From contig NZ_PYGI01000002.1 of assembly GCF_003014615.1 (NCBI RefSeq), positions 186,001 to 250,000 of the forward strand: DNA of 64,000 nucleotides, read 5' to 3'. The notes under the pieces are model-generated. The model ran no database searches. It worked only from the letters and a program-made list of their open reading frames with translations, and was not told where the DNA came from. Position numbers and translations under genes: made by a program. Position 1 is the first letter of the stretch. Each line of letters starts with the position of its first letter. Origin of the DNA: Marinobacterium halophilum. Lineage in GTDB: Bacteria > Pseudomonadota > Gammaproteobacteria > Pseudomonadales > Balneatricaceae. Shown here piece after piece: positions 18,355 to 30,512 of the stretch.

Positions 18355-19770
18355 ATGCAGATCAAAAGCCCCGAATTCAAACAAAGTGCCCGTATCGCAC
18401 TGCAGGATGTCAATCTGCAGAAAGCTCTGGGCAACCTCAAGGCCGGTTTCCCCGGCAAACGCGCTTCCGCCGTTGCCCGCATGCCGGAGTTCGATCAGCT
18501 GCGTGACCAGGCCCGCGACCTGAAGAATCATATTCTGGAACATCTGGATCTGTATCTGGACGAGTTCGAGGCGCGCGTGGTCGAGAATGGCGGCCAGGTG
18601 CATTGGTGCCGTACCGCCGACGATGCACGCCAGACCATCCTCCAGCTCTGCCGCGAACAGGACGCCAAAACCGTCACCAAAGGCAAATCGATGGTGACCG
18701 AGGAGATCAACCTCAACGAGTATCTGGAGGAAAACGGCATTCGCCCGGTGGAAACCGATTTGGGTGAATACATCCTGCAGCTGCGCGGCGACCATCCAAG
18801 CCACATTATCGCACCGGCCATTCACCTCAACCTGGAAGATGTGTCCGAGACTTTCCACCAGCATCACCACCGACCCAAATCGGATGATCCGGCCGTGTTG
18901 ATGGCCGAAGCCCGCGAAATGCTGCGCAAGGAGTTCGTGGCCGCCGATGTCGGCATCACCGGTGCCAACTTCCTGATTGCTGAAACCGGCTCCACCATGA
19001 TCGTAACCAATGAGGGTAACGGCGACCTGACCCAGACACTGCCGAAAACTCACATTGTGGTGTCATCGATCGAGAAGGTCGTCCCTACACTGGAAGACGC
19101 GAGTCTGTTCCTGCGCCTGCTGGCCCGCTCCGCCACGGGACAGGAGTTCACTGTCTATAACACCCTCTCCTCCGGCAACCGCCGCCCTGATGATCAGGAC
19201 GGCCCGGAAAATTTCCACGTCGTGCTGGTGGATAACGGCCGTAGCGACATGGTCGGCACCCAGTTGCAGGATATGCTGCGCTGTATCCGCTGTTCCGCCT
19301 GCATGAACCACTGTCCCGTCTACGGGGCCGTAGGCGGCCACAGTTACGGCTGGGTCTACCCCGGTCCGATGGGCTCGGTACTGACACCGCAAATGATCGG
19401 TATCGAAAAGGCGGGACTGCTGCCCAACGCCTCCACGTTCTGTGGCAAGTGCGAAGAGGTTTGTCCGGTCCGCATCCCGCTACCCAAACTGATGCGTCAC
19501 TGGCGTGAAAAGGAGTTCGAGAAACACCTGAGCCCGAAAGCGGTGCGCTGGGGACTGGGCAGCTGGGCCTTTTTCGCCACCCGCCCCACGCTCTACCGCA
19601 TGTTCACTGCCGGCGCGTCCCGGTTCATGCGTATCCTCGGGGGCAAGAAAGGCACCATCAAGAAACTGCCGCTGGCCGCAGGCTGGACCGACCACCGCGA
19701 TATGCCGACGCCGACCGGCAAGACCTTCATGCAGCAGTGGCAAGCGCGCCAGCAACAGGAGAAACGCTAA
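18355..19770 (+). CDS. lutB: Lactate utilization iron-sulfur protein LutB
   Basis: 471 residues with an N-terminal LUD domain (about residues 70-300, including VTKGKSMVTEEINLNEYLEE). Two [4Fe-4S] motifs follow, CIRCSACMNHCPVY and CGKCEEVCPVRIPLP. It is the electron-transferring subunit of the lactate oxidation complex. Its stop overlaps the lutC start (TAATG). Confidence 0.95.
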   Translation: MQIKSPEFKQSARIALQDVNLQKALGNLKAGFPGKRASAVARMPEFDQLRDQARDLKNHILEHLDLYLDEFEARVVENGGQVHWCRTADDARQTILQLCREQDAKTVTKGKSMVTEEINLNEYLEENGIRPVETDLGEYILQLRGDHPSHIIAPAIHLNLEDVSETFHQHHHRPKSDDPAVLMAEAREMLRKEFVAADVGITGANFLIAETGSTMIVTNEGNGDLTQTLPKTHIVVSSIEKVVPTLEDASLFLRLLARSATGQEFTVYNTLSSGNRRPDDQDGPENFHVVLVDNGRSDMVGTQLQDMLRCIRCSACMNHCPVYGAVGGHSYGWVYPGPMGSVLTPQMIGIEKAGLLPNASTFCGKCEEVCPVRIPLPKLMRHWREKEFEKHLSPKAVRWGLGSWAFFATRPTLYRMFTAGASRFMRILGGKKGTIKKLPLAAGWTDHRDMPTPTGKTFMQQWQARQQQEKR

Positions 19771-20438
19771 TGAACAGCCGTGCCGACATTTTTGCCAATA
19801 TCCGCCGTGGCCTGCGCCGCAGCCAGCCGACCGAAGCGCAACAGGAAGCGGTTCGCCAGCGCCTGCAGCAACATCCGCGCAACCTGATCCCGTCGCGCAG
19901 CCAGCACGAGCACGAAGCCCTGGTAGAACTGTTCGTGCGCATGGCGCAGGAGGCATCTGCGGAGGTGGTTGAACTGGACGCCCTGGAGCTGCTGCCGGAG
20001 GCCGTTGCCAAAAACCTGGAAGAGAAAGGTCAGAACGAGCTGATCATGGCATCCGATGCAGCACTCACCAGCCTCGGCTGGGCCGCAGTGCATGAACGCA
20101 TCGAATGCCATCAACGCGCAGGACAGGTCGGTGATGAGGCCAGCCTGACAATGGCGCTCGCCGGTATCGCCGAAACCGGAACCCTGATGCTGTATTCGCG
20201 CCCGGACAGCCCGACCACACTGAACTTCCTGCCCGACACTCACCTGGTCGTCCTGCGCAAGCAGGATATTGTCGGCCCCTACGAAGATGCCTGGGACCGC
20301 CTGAGAACGCTGTCACCCGGCCGTTTGCCGCGCACCGTGAACCTGATCACCGGGCCTTCACGCAGTGCCGATATCGAGCAGAAGCTGCAGATGGGAGCCC
20401 ATGGGCCGCGGCAGCTGGTAATTTTTCTGCTCCCCTGA
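19770..20438 (+). CDS. lutC: Lactate utilization protein LutC
   Basis: 222 residues of the LUD superfamily. It carries ALAGIAETGTLML and the C-terminal RTVNLITGPSRSADIEQKLQMGAHGPRQ. The ATG shares a base with the lutB stop and has CAGGAG upstream, so the two are translationally coupled. It is the third component of the LutABC lactate dehydrogenase system. Confidence 0.95.
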   Translation: MNSRADIFANIRRGLRRSQPTEAQQEAVRQRLQQHPRNLIPSRSQHEHEALVELFVRMAQEASAEVVELDALELLPEAVAKNLEEKGQNELIMASDAALTSLGWAAVHERIECHQRAGQVGDEASLTMALAGIAETGTLMLYSRPDSPTTLNFLPDTHLVVLRKQDIVGPYEDAWDRLRTLSPGRLPRTVNLITGPSRSADIEQKLQMGAHGPRQLVIFLLP

Positions 20439-20457
20439 GAACAGAAACCCCAAACAA

Positions 20458-20483
20458 AAACAGACGCTCTCGGGCGTCTGTTT
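20458..20483 (-). terminator. Terminator of the ast operon (convergent with lutABC)
   Basis: A 10-bp perfect stem (AAACAGACGC/GCGTCTGTTT) with a 6-base loop is followed on the minus strand by TTTGTTTG. It closes the astB transcript. On the plus strand it could also slow lutC transcription, but the T-run there is short. Confidence 0.85.
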
Positions 20484-20502
20484 CGTATCGACAGGCGGTA
20501 CA

Positions 20503-21828
20503 TCAGCACTGAAAGGGATACACCGAACCCAGCTGCAGAATACGGCTCAGCTCATCCAGTGCGGTAAAGGACTCATCCATCAACTGAGGGTCGGCGAGAT
20601 CCGCCGGCAGCAGTCGATCACGGTAGTGACACCGAACCCAGTCCACCAGCCGTGGATACAGGGTATCGCTCATCCGTGTGCCCTGATTGAAGGCCACCTG
20701 CTCATCCGCATTCATCACCACCCGTAAACGCAGGCAGGCAGGACCGCCCCCGTTATGCATGCTCTGGCGCAGATCAAATACCTGCACCGCATCAATGATC
20801 GGTGAATGCGACACCAGCGACTGCAGATACTGCCATACCGGTGCCACCTGCTCGCATTCGGCTGGCACAACCAGCAGAGTACGCCCATCCGGCACACGCA
20901 GCAGCTGGCTGTTAAACAGATAGCTGCGCACCGCATCGGCCAGGGCCACCTCGTTTTCCGCCACCTGAATCAGCTGCAGACGACCATCAAGACGGGCATC
21001 CAGGTCAGCCAATACCTGTGACTGGTTGAAGAAGGCACGCTCGTGGCAGAACAGCGTATCCAGATTGCCGACTGCAATCACATCATTGTGGAACACGCCC
21101 TGATCAATCGCATCAGGATGCTGTTGAGCAAACACCACCCGGTCCGGATCCAGCCGGTGCTGACGCGCAACGGCTCGGGAGGCTTCCAGCGCCTGCCGAC
21201 CCGGATAGCGGCTCGGCTCAGGCCCAGGGCCACCACTGCCATAAGCAAAGAGCGCCACACCGGGCTCTCCGTAGCTGTGTCCCAGGCGAGTGTGGTTGGC
21301 GGCCCCCTCATCGCCCAGTGTCGCTACCGCAGGTAACGCCGGATGATGCACGAAGTGGCGGCTGTCATTGAACGTTGCCTGCAGAATACGAGCGGTATGC
21401 TCGGTTTCCAGTGCGCGATGCAGCTGGCTTGCCAGGTTGGCCGGGGTGAAGTGGATGCGCCGGTCGGCCGCATCGGCGCTGGGTGTAACCGTCGCCGCAT
21501 TGGCCACCCACATGCTGGAGGCCGAACAGCAGGCGGCCAGCAGGCGTGGTGACGCCTTGGCCGCTGCCGTAACCACCTCGGCATCGCTACCGACAAATCC
21601 CAGGCACCGCAGGGTTTTCAGATCCGGTCGCGCCAAGGGCGCCAAGACCCCCTGCACCAGACCCAGATCATGCAGGGCCTTCATTTTGGCCAGTCCCTGC
21701 AAGGCTGCTTCGCGTGGGTTGGAGGCCTGAGCCTGGTGGCTTTGCGAGGCCAGATTGCCCACCGCCAGACCCGCATAATTGTGGGTCGGACCGACCAGAC
21801 CATCAAAGTTCGCTTCGGTTGCCAGCAT
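20503..21828 (-). CDS. astB: N-succinylarginine dihydrolase
   Basis: 441 residues starting [20 protein letters not shown], with [21 protein letters not shown] and the C-terminal [16 protein letters not shown]. It hydrolyses N2-succinylarginine to N2-succinylornithine, CO2 and two ammonia. It is the last gene of the arginine succinyltransferase operon, followed directly by a terminator. Confidence 0.97.
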   Translation of the reverse strand: MLATEANFDGLVGPTHNYAGLAVGNLASQSHQAQASNPREAALQGLAKMKALHDLGLVQGVLAPLARPDLKTLRCLGFVGSDAEVVTAAAKASPRLLAACCSASSMWVANAATVTPSADAADRRIHFTPANLASQLHRALETEHTARILQATFNDSRHFVHHPALPAVATLGDEGAANHTRLGHSYGEPGVALFAYGSGGPGPEPSRYPGRQALEASRAVARQHRLDPDRVVFAQQHPDAIDQGVFHNDVIAVGNLDTLFCHERAFFNQSQVLADLDARLDGRLQLIQVAENEVALADAVRSYLFNSQLLRVPDGRTLLVVPAECEQVAPVWQYLQSLVSHSPIIDAVQVFDLRQSMHNGGGPACLRLRVVMNADEQVAFNQGTRMSDTLYPRLVDWVRCHYRDRLLPADLADPQLMDESFTALDELSRILQLGSVYPFQC

Positions 21829-21846
21829 CAGAACCTCCTGCAGTGG

Positions 21847-24346
<2,500 letters not shown>

Positions 24347-24379
24347 GATCGATACCCCAGTCGTGATCGTCGCTGAATC

Positions 24380-24446
24380 ACCCGGTGCCTGCTTGCGCAC
24401 CGGGGTTCATCTTGAGAGTTTGATAAATGAGCCACTTATCAGTGGC
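24380..24446. repeat. Hairpins in the aruF-aruG spacer
   Basis: The 135-bp spacer is unusual in an otherwise tightly packed operon. It holds an imperfect hairpin with arms CCGGTGC/GCACCGG near 24382-24403 and a perfect GCCACT-TATC-AGTGGC hairpin at 24431-24446. Neither has a T-run on the minus strand, so they look like mRNA-processing or stability elements more than terminators. Confidence 0.45.
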
Positions 24447-24481
24447 GAAATACGGCTTGTGCCCGAGACGCAACCCGGTTG

Positions 24482-25495
24482 CTAGAGCCAGACCAGCTGG
24501 ACGCAGTCGCCATTGCTCACATTGAGCACCTCGGCCTGCGCCGGCGTCAGCTCAGGCTGTTGCGCATCCACTTCGGCCAGCAGACAGCGGAAGTTTTCCA
24601 GCTGACCGTGGGCCACCAGCGCCAGCGCCTTGTCGCCTTCTTCATCGTCCGCATTCACCGTGATGGTGACCGAGCGTGATTCAACCAGACTCCGCAGGCG
24701 GTCGGTTTGGGCTTCAAGGGTCGGGCCTGCGTCAAAAATGTCCACATACCCGCGATAGCCAAAGCCTTCATCTTCCAGCAGCGCCTTGACCCTGGCCGCA
24801 TCGGTGCGTGGCTGGCCAAGGGACTCGCGCGCAGCCTCGCTGAGCAGCGGCAAATACACAGGATGATGTGGCAGCAACTCGGCAATGAAGCCCTTGGAGT
24901 CGATGCCGGTGAGATAGTTGGCCTTGGCAAAATCCATGTTGAAGAAATGCTGCCCCAGGCTTTCCCAGAACGGTGATTGGCCGTTCGCGTCTACCACGCC
25001 CTGCAGCTCTGCGATAATGCGGCTGTCAAAACGCTCGCGGTGGGCCGCAATAAACAGCAGACGCGCGCGCGACAGCAGGTGCAGGTTGCTGCGCTGACGG
25101 TGCTCGCTATCCAGAAACAGCGTGCAGAGCCGTGAGGCACCGGTAAAGTCCTGACACAGGTGCAGCGCCGGAATGCGGTTATGGATCTGCAGCTCACTGG
25201 AGGCGTGGACCACCTCATTGATGCGATAACTGTAGAACGGCGATGCGATTCCCACCGCCGCTTCGATGCCGGATACCCCTACGATTTCACCACTGTGGCT
25301 GTCTTCCAACACGAAGTGGTAGCTCTCCTGCTCGGGACGGTTTACCGCCTTGCGCAGAGACTTCAGGGTACGGTCGATCAGCTCGTTCAGGTGATCCCGG
25401 TTGGCCGGCAGGGTGGTCAGGCTGCCGCCGGAATCTACCGCCAGCCGCTCCAGCCCCTGAAGGTCACGAAATTCAACCGGTCGCAATAACAGCAT
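24482..25495 (-). CDS. aruF: Arginine N-succinyltransferase, alpha (AruF-type) subunit
   Basis: 337 residues of the AstA family (LLLRPVEFRDLQGLERLA, GEIVGVSGIEAAVGIASPFY, TLFLDSEHRQRSNLHLLSRA). Paired with AruG it catalyses the first step of arginine succinyltransferase catabolism. Its ATG shares a base with the stop of the M20 hydrolase gene (TGATG), showing that the hydrolase belongs to the same operon. Confidence 0.92.
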   Translation of the reverse strand: MLLLRPVEFRDLQGLERLAVDSGGSLTTLPANRDHLNELIDRTLKSLRKAVNRPEQESYHFVLEDSHSGEIVGVSGIEAAVGIASPFYSYRINEVVHASSELQIHNRIPALHLCQDFTGASRLCTLFLDSEHRQRSNLHLLSRARLLFIAAHRERFDSRIIAELQGVVDANGQSPFWESLGQHFFNMDFAKANYLTGIDSKGFIAELLPHHPVYLPLLSEAARESLGQPRTDAARVKALLEDEGFGYRGYVDIFDAGPTLEAQTDRLRSLVESRSVTITVNADDEEGDKALALVAHGQLENFRCLLAEVDAQQPELTPAQAEVLNVSNGDCVQLVWL

Positions 25496-26724
25496 CAGTT
25501 CACTCCCAGCCAGCGACGGTCGTCACTGGTCGCCAGCTTCATCAGTATCAGCGCGCTCAGTTTGGCCCTTTCGGTCAGGCTGCTGACATACATGTATTCT
25601 TCGGCCGAATGGATCTTGCCACCGCGCACGCCCAGCGTGTCAATATTGGGAATTCCGGCGGCCGCCAGATTGTTGCCGTCACAGCAGCCACCGGTTGGCA
25701 GCCAACCAATGCTCATGCCCAGTTCGCTGCCGCAGTCACGTGCCAGTTCGAACAGTTTCTGATTGGCACCGCTGAGTTTTTTCGGTTTGCGCCCAAAACC
25801 GCCGTGCAGTTCGATCTGGATGCCATCGCGGGCATTGATATCGGCCAGCAGGCGGTCCAGCTGCTGCTGGCACCAGGCTTCATCATCTACCTGTTCCAGG
25901 CGAATATTGAAGCGTGAGACGCACAGGTCAGGCACGATATTGACTGCGCCGCCGCCCTCAATGAAGCCGGGGTTGATGGTGACGCCCTCGCGCTGACCGT
26001 TAAGATCATCCAGCGCCGTAATGAAGTCAGCCATGGCCCGGATCGCATTGCGTCCCAGGTGGTGCTCACGACCGGCGTGGGCCGCCTTGCCGCGGACAAC
26101 AACGCTGAAATTGCCACTGCCCTTGCGCTCTCCGGCCAGATTGCCGTCCGGAAAGCTGGGCTCGTAGATCAGCCCCAGATGCACGCGTTCGGCGGCATCG
26201 GCAATCAGCGTCGCCGATGAGGGTGAGCCGATCTCTTCATCCGGGTTAAACAGAATTTCCCAGCCGATCTGATCGGCCCAGGGCGTGCGCTCCAGTGCCA
26301 TCAAGGCATTGATCATCACCATCAACCCGCCCTTGAGGTCGGCGACGCCGGGACCGTTCAGGGTGTCTTCATCAAGCCAGCGCAGTTCCTGGAACGGATG
26401 GTCGACGGCAAACACCGTATCCATATGTCCACACAGGAACACCTGCAGCGGCGCGTCCGGGCGCTTGCGGATACGCACGGCATCCCCCAACGGAAAGGCT
26501 TCAAGCTCGCCCTGTGCATTGAGGTGTTGATAAGGTGCGACCGGGATGACTTCGACGTCGCCGCCCAGCGGTTGGCATAGCCGGATCAACATTTCACCCA
26601 CTCGATTAACGCCGGCATGGTTCATCGTGCCGGAGTTGATTTCGGCCAGCGCTCGGGTGTTATCAAGCATCGGTTGGTGTTGTTCGTCCAGCCATGTCAG
26701 CCAGGAGGTAAAATCGTGGGTCAT
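25495..26724 (-). CDS. M20-family metallohydrolase (carboxypeptidase G2-like) in the aru operon
   Basis: 409 residues. The M20 metal-ligand pattern is intact: GHMDTVF (His, Asp), GVADLKGG (bridging Asp), NPDEEIGS (catalytic and ligand Glu), LIYEPSF (Glu) and KIHSAEEY (His). A dimerisation lid lies at about residues 185-295. M20 enzymes hydrolyse N-acyl or peptide bonds of amino acids. In this operon, which lacks astE, removal of succinate from N-succinylglutamate is the obvious possible reaction, but that is inference. Translational coupling to aruF supports a catabolic role. Confidence 0.85.
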   Translation of the reverse strand: MTHDFTSWLTWLDEQHQPMLDNTRALAEINSGTMNHAGVNRVGEMLIRLCQPLGGDVEVIPVAPYQHLNAQGELEAFPLGDAVRIRKRPDAPLQVFLCGHMDTVFAVDHPFQELRWLDEDTLNGPGVADLKGGLMVMINALMALERTPWADQIGWEILFNPDEEIGSPSSATLIADAAERVHLGLIYEPSFPDGNLAGERKGSGNFSVVVRGKAAHAGREHHLGRNAIRAMADFITALDDLNGQREGVTINPGFIEGGGAVNIVPDLCVSRFNIRLEQVDDEAWCQQQLDRLLADINARDGIQIELHGGFGRKPKKLSGANQKLFELARDCGSELGMSIGWLPTGGCCDGNNLAAAGIPNIDTLGVRGGKIHSAEEYMYVSSLTERAKLSALILMKLATSDDRRWLGVN

Positions 26725-26757
26725 GCCTGCGTCCTGATAGTGGATGTCTTACGATTA

Positions 26758-26773
26758 TGTCGCCTGAACGCAA
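26758..26773 (+). promoter_or_regulatory. Possible single ArgR half-site between aruC and the M20 gene
   Basis: TGTCGC-CTGAACGC-AA matches the Pseudomonas ArgR half-site form TGTCGC-N8-AA. A second TGTCGA begins 23 bp later rather than 21, so the tandem arrangement is imperfect. It reads on the strand opposite to the operon. Confidence 0.3.
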
Positions 26774-26790
26774 GCAGGTCTGTCGAAAAT

Positions 26791-26819
26791 GCGACCCCTT
26801 TTTTAACTTAAGGGGTCGC
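26791..26819 (-). terminator. Hairpin downstream of aruC, possible partial terminator
   Basis: A perfect 10-bp stem (GCGACCCCTT/AAGGGGTCGC) with a 9-base T-rich loop; on the minus strand ATTTTCG follows. It lies between aruC and the M20 gene and may reduce readthrough into the rest of the operon. Confidence 0.5.
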
Positions 26820-26854
26820 TACGGCCAGAACGGCCAGTCAGGAGAACGGAGGGA

Positions 26855-28081
26855 TTAGCTGGCTTCAGCCGTGTTCAGCAGTTGAGCAACGGCCTGTTCC
26901 AGCTTGGCCATACCCGCATGAATGTCTTCATCAGGGATGATCAGTGACGGTGCAAAACGCAGCACGTTCGGGCCCGCCATCAGGATCATCAGCCCCTGTT
27001 CCCGCGCCGCTGCCAGGAACTGACCCGCCTGACCAGCCCACTCGTCGACCAGTTCAGCACCGATCAACAGACCCTTGCCACGAATCTCCTTGAAGATGTT
27101 GTGACGGGCATTGATCGCTTCCAGCGCTTCAACAAACAGCGCATTTTTCTGCTGCACACCGGCAAGCACTTCGGGACGATTCACCTGACGCAACACCTCG
27201 CCGGCAACAGCACAGGCCAGCGGGTTGCCACCATAAGTGGTGCCATGAGTACCCACGGAGAAGCTCGGCGCGACCTTGTCGGTCACCAGCATGGCACCCA
27301 CCGGGAAGCCACCGCCCAGCCCCTTGGCAGAGGTCAGGATATCAGGGGTAACGCCGGTATCCATATAGGCGTACAGCGCGCCGGTACGGCCCATGCCGGT
27401 CTGAACTTCATCCAAAATCAGCAGTGCATTGAACTGGTCACACAGCTCGCGCGCACCACGGATAAACTCCGGATCAGCCGGGATGATACCGCCTTCGCCC
27501 TGAATCGGTTCCATGACGATGGCGCAGGTCTTGTCGGAAACCAGCTGTTTCAGTGCTTCAAGATCATTGAACGGCGTATGGTGGATACCGCCCGGCACCG
27601 GCTCGAAACCCTGGCAGTACTTGGGCTGGCCACCGACAGTCACGGTAAACAGGGTACGACCATGGAAAGACTGAACAAAGGAGATGATCTCGTTCTTGTC
27701 TGCGCCAAAGTGATCGCTGGCGTATTTACGCGCCAGCTTGAAAGCGGCCTCATTGGCTTCAGCACCGGAGTTGCAGAAGAACACCTTGTCGGCAAAGGTC
27801 TCGCGCGTCAGGTCCTGCGCCAGACGCAGCGCCGGTTCATTCGTGTAGACGTTGCTCAGGTGCCAAACCTTGTCGGCCTGCTCCTTGAGTACCTTGACCA
27901 GCGCCGGGTGACAATGTCCCAGACTGGTCACTGCAATACCGCTGGTCAGATCGATATATTCGTTGTCGTCCTGATCCCAGACACGACTGCCCTGGCCCCG
28001 CACCGGCACCATCTGCTGGGGGTTATAGTTGGGTACCATGACCTCGTTAAAAAGCGCGCGGGTAACCTGTGAAGTGCTCAT
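26855..28081 (-). CDS. aruC: Acetylornithine/succinylornithine aminotransferase
   Basis: 408 residues, class III PLP aminotransferase. Features include [45 protein letters not shown] and the PLP lysine in [16 protein letters not shown]. It converts N-succinylornithine and 2-oxoglutarate to succinylglutamate semialdehyde and glutamate. In Pseudomonas AruC also serves in arginine synthesis. It is the first gene of the operon, 150 bp downstream of a tandem ArgR-type site. Confidence 0.95.
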   Translation of the reverse strand: MSTSQVTRALFNEVMVPNYNPQQMVPVRGQGSRVWDQDDNEYIDLTSGIAVTSLGHCHPALVKVLKEQADKVWHLSNVYTNEPALRLAQDLTRETFADKVFFCNSGAEANEAAFKLARKYASDHFGADKNEIISFVQSFHGRTLFTVTVGGQPKYCQGFEPVPGGIHHTPFNDLEALKQLVSDKTCAIVMEPIQGEGGIIPADPEFIRGARELCDQFNALLILDEVQTGMGRTGALYAYMDTGVTPDILTSAKGLGGGFPVGAMLVTDKVAPSFSVGTHGTTYGGNPLACAVAGEVLRQVNRPEVLAGVQQKNALFVEALEAINARHNIFKEIRGKGLLIGAELVDEWAGQAGQFLAAAREQGLMILMAGPNVLRFAPSLIIPDEDIHAGMAKLEQAVAQLLNTAEAS

Positions 28082-28230
28082 ATTGCTGCCTTACCTCGTG
28101 TGATCGCTCGACCTTGGCCCAGCGAACGGCTGTTTCTATCCAGCACTGCTCGACCACCTTGTCTGTGACCTCTGTGCCGAAACCAAATAACCATTATCAG
28201 CAAAAGTACGGAGAGATAACAGTCGGCAAA

Positions 28231-28267
28231 TTTACATGGCGCGACATCCAGTTGCGCTATATTGACA
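28231..28267 (-). promoter_or_regulatory. Tandem ArgR operator upstream of aruC and the argR-like gene
   Basis: On the minus strand two half-sites occur in direct repeat with a 21-bp period, TGTCAA-N8-AA (28252-28267) then TGTCGC-N8-AA (28231-28246). This is the arrangement TGTCGC-N8-AA-N5 reported for Pseudomonas aeruginosa ArgR. It reads in the direction of aruC. It is also about 87 bp upstream of the divergent regulator gene, which would allow autoregulation. Confidence 0.7.
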
Positions 28268-28353
28268 TTATTTACAATCAGGACTGAACAGATGCCAGCA
28301 AAACGATTACTCTCTGCCAACTGTCATGTTTCACGATCAACCGAGCGATAAGT

Positions 28354-29385
28354 GTGCTGTCCGAACCCCATACCACCTCTCCCGTCCGCATCGGCTTTTT
28401 GTTAATGCCCAACTTTTCCTTGATTGCATTTTCATCTGCAATCGAGCCGCTACGCATGGCCAACTGGGTATCCGGACAGACACATTACGAAACGCTGCTG
28501 GTCAGCCATGACGGCTTGGCCGTGCCCAGCAGTGCGGGCGTGCAAACCCTGGTCGATTACAGCCTCGAACAGATTCCAACCCTGGATGCGCTGTTTGTCT
28601 GCGGCGCCAGCCCCATTGCCCGCACCGGCAATGAGGAGGTCATTGCCTGGTTGCGCCGCCCCCGCAGCGGCCGGATGGCAATGGGCGGCATCGGCACGGG
28701 GTCGTATCTGCTGGCCTGCGCCGGACTGCTCAATGACTGCCGCGCCACCATCCACTGGTGGGATCTGGATAGCCTGCGCGAGGAGTTCCCGCAGACGCGC
28801 ATGACCAACAATCTGTTCGAACTCGACAACAAGCGCTATACCTGCAGCGGCGGCACCGCCGCCATGGACATGATGCTGTCGCTGATTGGCCAGTTTCACG
28901 GCATGGAACTGGCCGCCGCAATCTCCGAACAGTTTGTCCATGAGCGCATCCGCTCCAGCGAGGATCCCCAGCGGGTTCCTCTGCGCACTCGACTGGGCAT
29001 CAGCCAACCCAAGCTGGTAGAAGCGGTGCAGCTGATTGAAGCCAACATCGAAGAGCCACTGAGCACCGACGATCTGGCCCACCATGTCGGCATCTCGCGC
29101 CGCCATCTGGAACGGCTGTTCAAGCGCCACCTGAATACCATGCCATCCAAGTACTATCTCGAAATTCGTCTGGAAAAGGCACGACAACTCTTGCGCCGCA
29201 GCGACAAGCCGATTCTGCAGGTGGGCCTCGATTGCGGCTTTGCCAGCGCGTCCTATTTCAGTACGGCCTACCGCAATCACTACGGCCTTACCCCGCGTGA
29301 AGAACGCAAGCAGTTGGCAGAACAGGAGCCGGAACTGCCCGCCAACAGCGGCCTGAGCCGGTCAGTGCTCATGCCCGGCGGCTGA
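28354..29385 (+). CDS. argR: AraC/GlxA-family regulator, ArgR of the Pseudomonas type
   Basis: 343 residues. The N-terminal DJ-1/PfpI-like domain (about residues 10-190, FLLMPNFSLIAFSSAIEPLR) is followed by an AraC-type double helix-turn-helix. That domain shows LSTDDLAHHVGISRRHLERLF and VGLDCGFASASYFSTAYRNHYG. It is unrelated to hexameric E. coli ArgR. Divergence from the aru operon and matching operator sites identify it as the arginine-responsive activator/repressor of catabolism. The start is a GTG with a weak ribosome site (GAGCG). Confidence 0.88.
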   Translation: MLSEPHTTSPVRIGFLLMPNFSLIAFSSAIEPLRMANWVSGQTHYETLLVSHDGLAVPSSAGVQTLVDYSLEQIPTLDALFVCGASPIARTGNEEVIAWLRRPRSGRMAMGGIGTGSYLLACAGLLNDCRATIHWWDLDSLREEFPQTRMTNNLFELDNKRYTCSGGTAAMDMMLSLIGQFHGMELAAAISEQFVHERIRSSEDPQRVPLRTRLGISQPKLVEAVQLIEANIEEPLSTDDLAHHVGISRRHLERLFKRHLNTMPSKYYLEIRLEKARQLLRRSDKPILQVGLDCGFASASYFSTAYRNHYGLTPREERKQLAEQEPELPANSGLSRSVLMPGG

Positions 29386-29399
29386 TTGCCCCATCACTC

Positions 29400-30470
29400 T
29401 CAGGCGCGGGTCTTGGCCACGTAGGGTGATGTCATCGCCTGCAACAGCACCGGATAACTGACCCGAAACGCAACAATATCCCCGACCCGAACCGCATCAG
29501 AACCCACGTCCAGAATCATATGATCACTGCTGCCGCCCAGGATTCTGACATTGTCATCCAACGGCACCAGCTCCTCGATGGGAACATCCTGTTTGCCAAT
29601 GGCCAGTATCGCACGGGTGTGATCGCCAATATCCTCGAATTCGGGCGTTTTACCGAACGCATCCATGCCGCGCTCACCCTCGGGCACAGATCCTTTGACC
29701 TGCACCTCAATCACTTCCGCTTCCAGCGTGAATATGTCGCCGTGCATGCCGGCAATCTGACCTCCCTGTGCGGTTTCACGCCCCAGCAACAGCGCTTCAC
29801 CCAAGCGCAGATGACTGATACCCGCCGGCATATTGCCGTCCAGCAGCAACGACAACGAACTGGAGTTCCCACCTGATACAACGTCCACGACATGGCCCAG
29901 CTCGCGCGCGATACTGGCCTTGAGGTCGAGCAGCTGAGTCATCTTCTCTCGGGTCGGCAGAATGCCACCGTAGCAAGTGAGGTTGGTGCCAATACCGCAC
30001 CAATCGATATTTTCCTGCTGCAGAATAAAGCGCCCACGCTCAAGCACATGCTGCGGCAACACGCCTTCGCGCAAATCACCCAGCTCCACCATCAGAATGA
30101 TGCGGTGACGAACCCCGGCGGCCTTGGCCGCGTCTGACAACCTTGCGATGGTCGTCTGTTCGGACACCAGACTGGTATCCGCGTACTGAATAACGTCGGT
30201 GATTTCGTGCAATCCGGGAAGGCGCAGCAACAGTGTGCGACAGGCACTCGACAGGGATTTGACCTGTTTCAGATTCTCAATGCGGGAATCTGCAATTTCC
30301 GCGACCCCTTCACTGAGCAGAACCTTGACAATATCCGGGTGCGCACAGGTCGCCTTGGTGACCGGCGTCCAGGCGATCGGCCAGGCGCAGGAGCTAAAGA
30401 GGTTGTTCAGATAGCGCATATTGTCCCTGAGTTTCGATTCACTCCAGAGCAATCGGGGGAACTTGGCCAC
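29400..30470 (-). CDS. Orr/alanine-racemase-like PLP enzyme (putative ornithine racemase)
   Basis: 356 residues with an alanine racemase N-terminal-type barrel. The presumed PLP lysine is in TPVTKATCAHP (about residue 39), and the phosphate-binding region in VVSGGNSSSLSLLL. The C-terminal part includes GGSSDHMILD. This pattern is that of the ornithine racemase (Orr) group, not Alr, which is longer in its C-terminal domain. It lies downstream of an NhaC-type transporter and convergent with argR. A role in interconverting D- and L-ornithine (or another basic amino acid) is inferred from family and context. Confidence 0.75.
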   Translation of the reverse strand: MAKFPRLLWSESKLRDNMRYLNNLFSSCAWPIAWTPVTKATCAHPDIVKVLLSEGVAEIADSRIENLKQVKSLSSACRTLLLRLPGLHEITDVIQYADTSLVSEQTTIARLSDAAKAAGVRHRIILMVELGDLREGVLPQHVLERGRFILQQENIDWCGIGTNLTCYGGILPTREKMTQLLDLKASIARELGHVVDVVSGGNSSSLSLLLDGNMPAGISHLRLGEALLLGRETAQGGQIAGMHGDIFTLEAEVIEVQVKGSVPEGERGMDAFGKTPEFEDIGDHTRAILAIGKQDVPIEELVPLDDNVRILGGSSDHMILDVGSDAVRVGDIVAFRVSYPVLLQAMTSPYVAKTRA

Positions 30471-30512
30471 AGTCAGCTTCCTAATGGTTCACGAATAGTA
30501 GCAAATGAATAT

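Noticed and set aside
17908-19053. 381-codon open frame antisense to lutA/lutB
   Set aside because: It crosses the boundary of two genuine coupled genes and carries no recognisable motif.
26791-26819. Perfect 10-bp palindrome as a mobile-element end or REP unit
   Set aside because: Only one copy was seen in the window and no transposase is near. A transcriptional hairpin is simpler.
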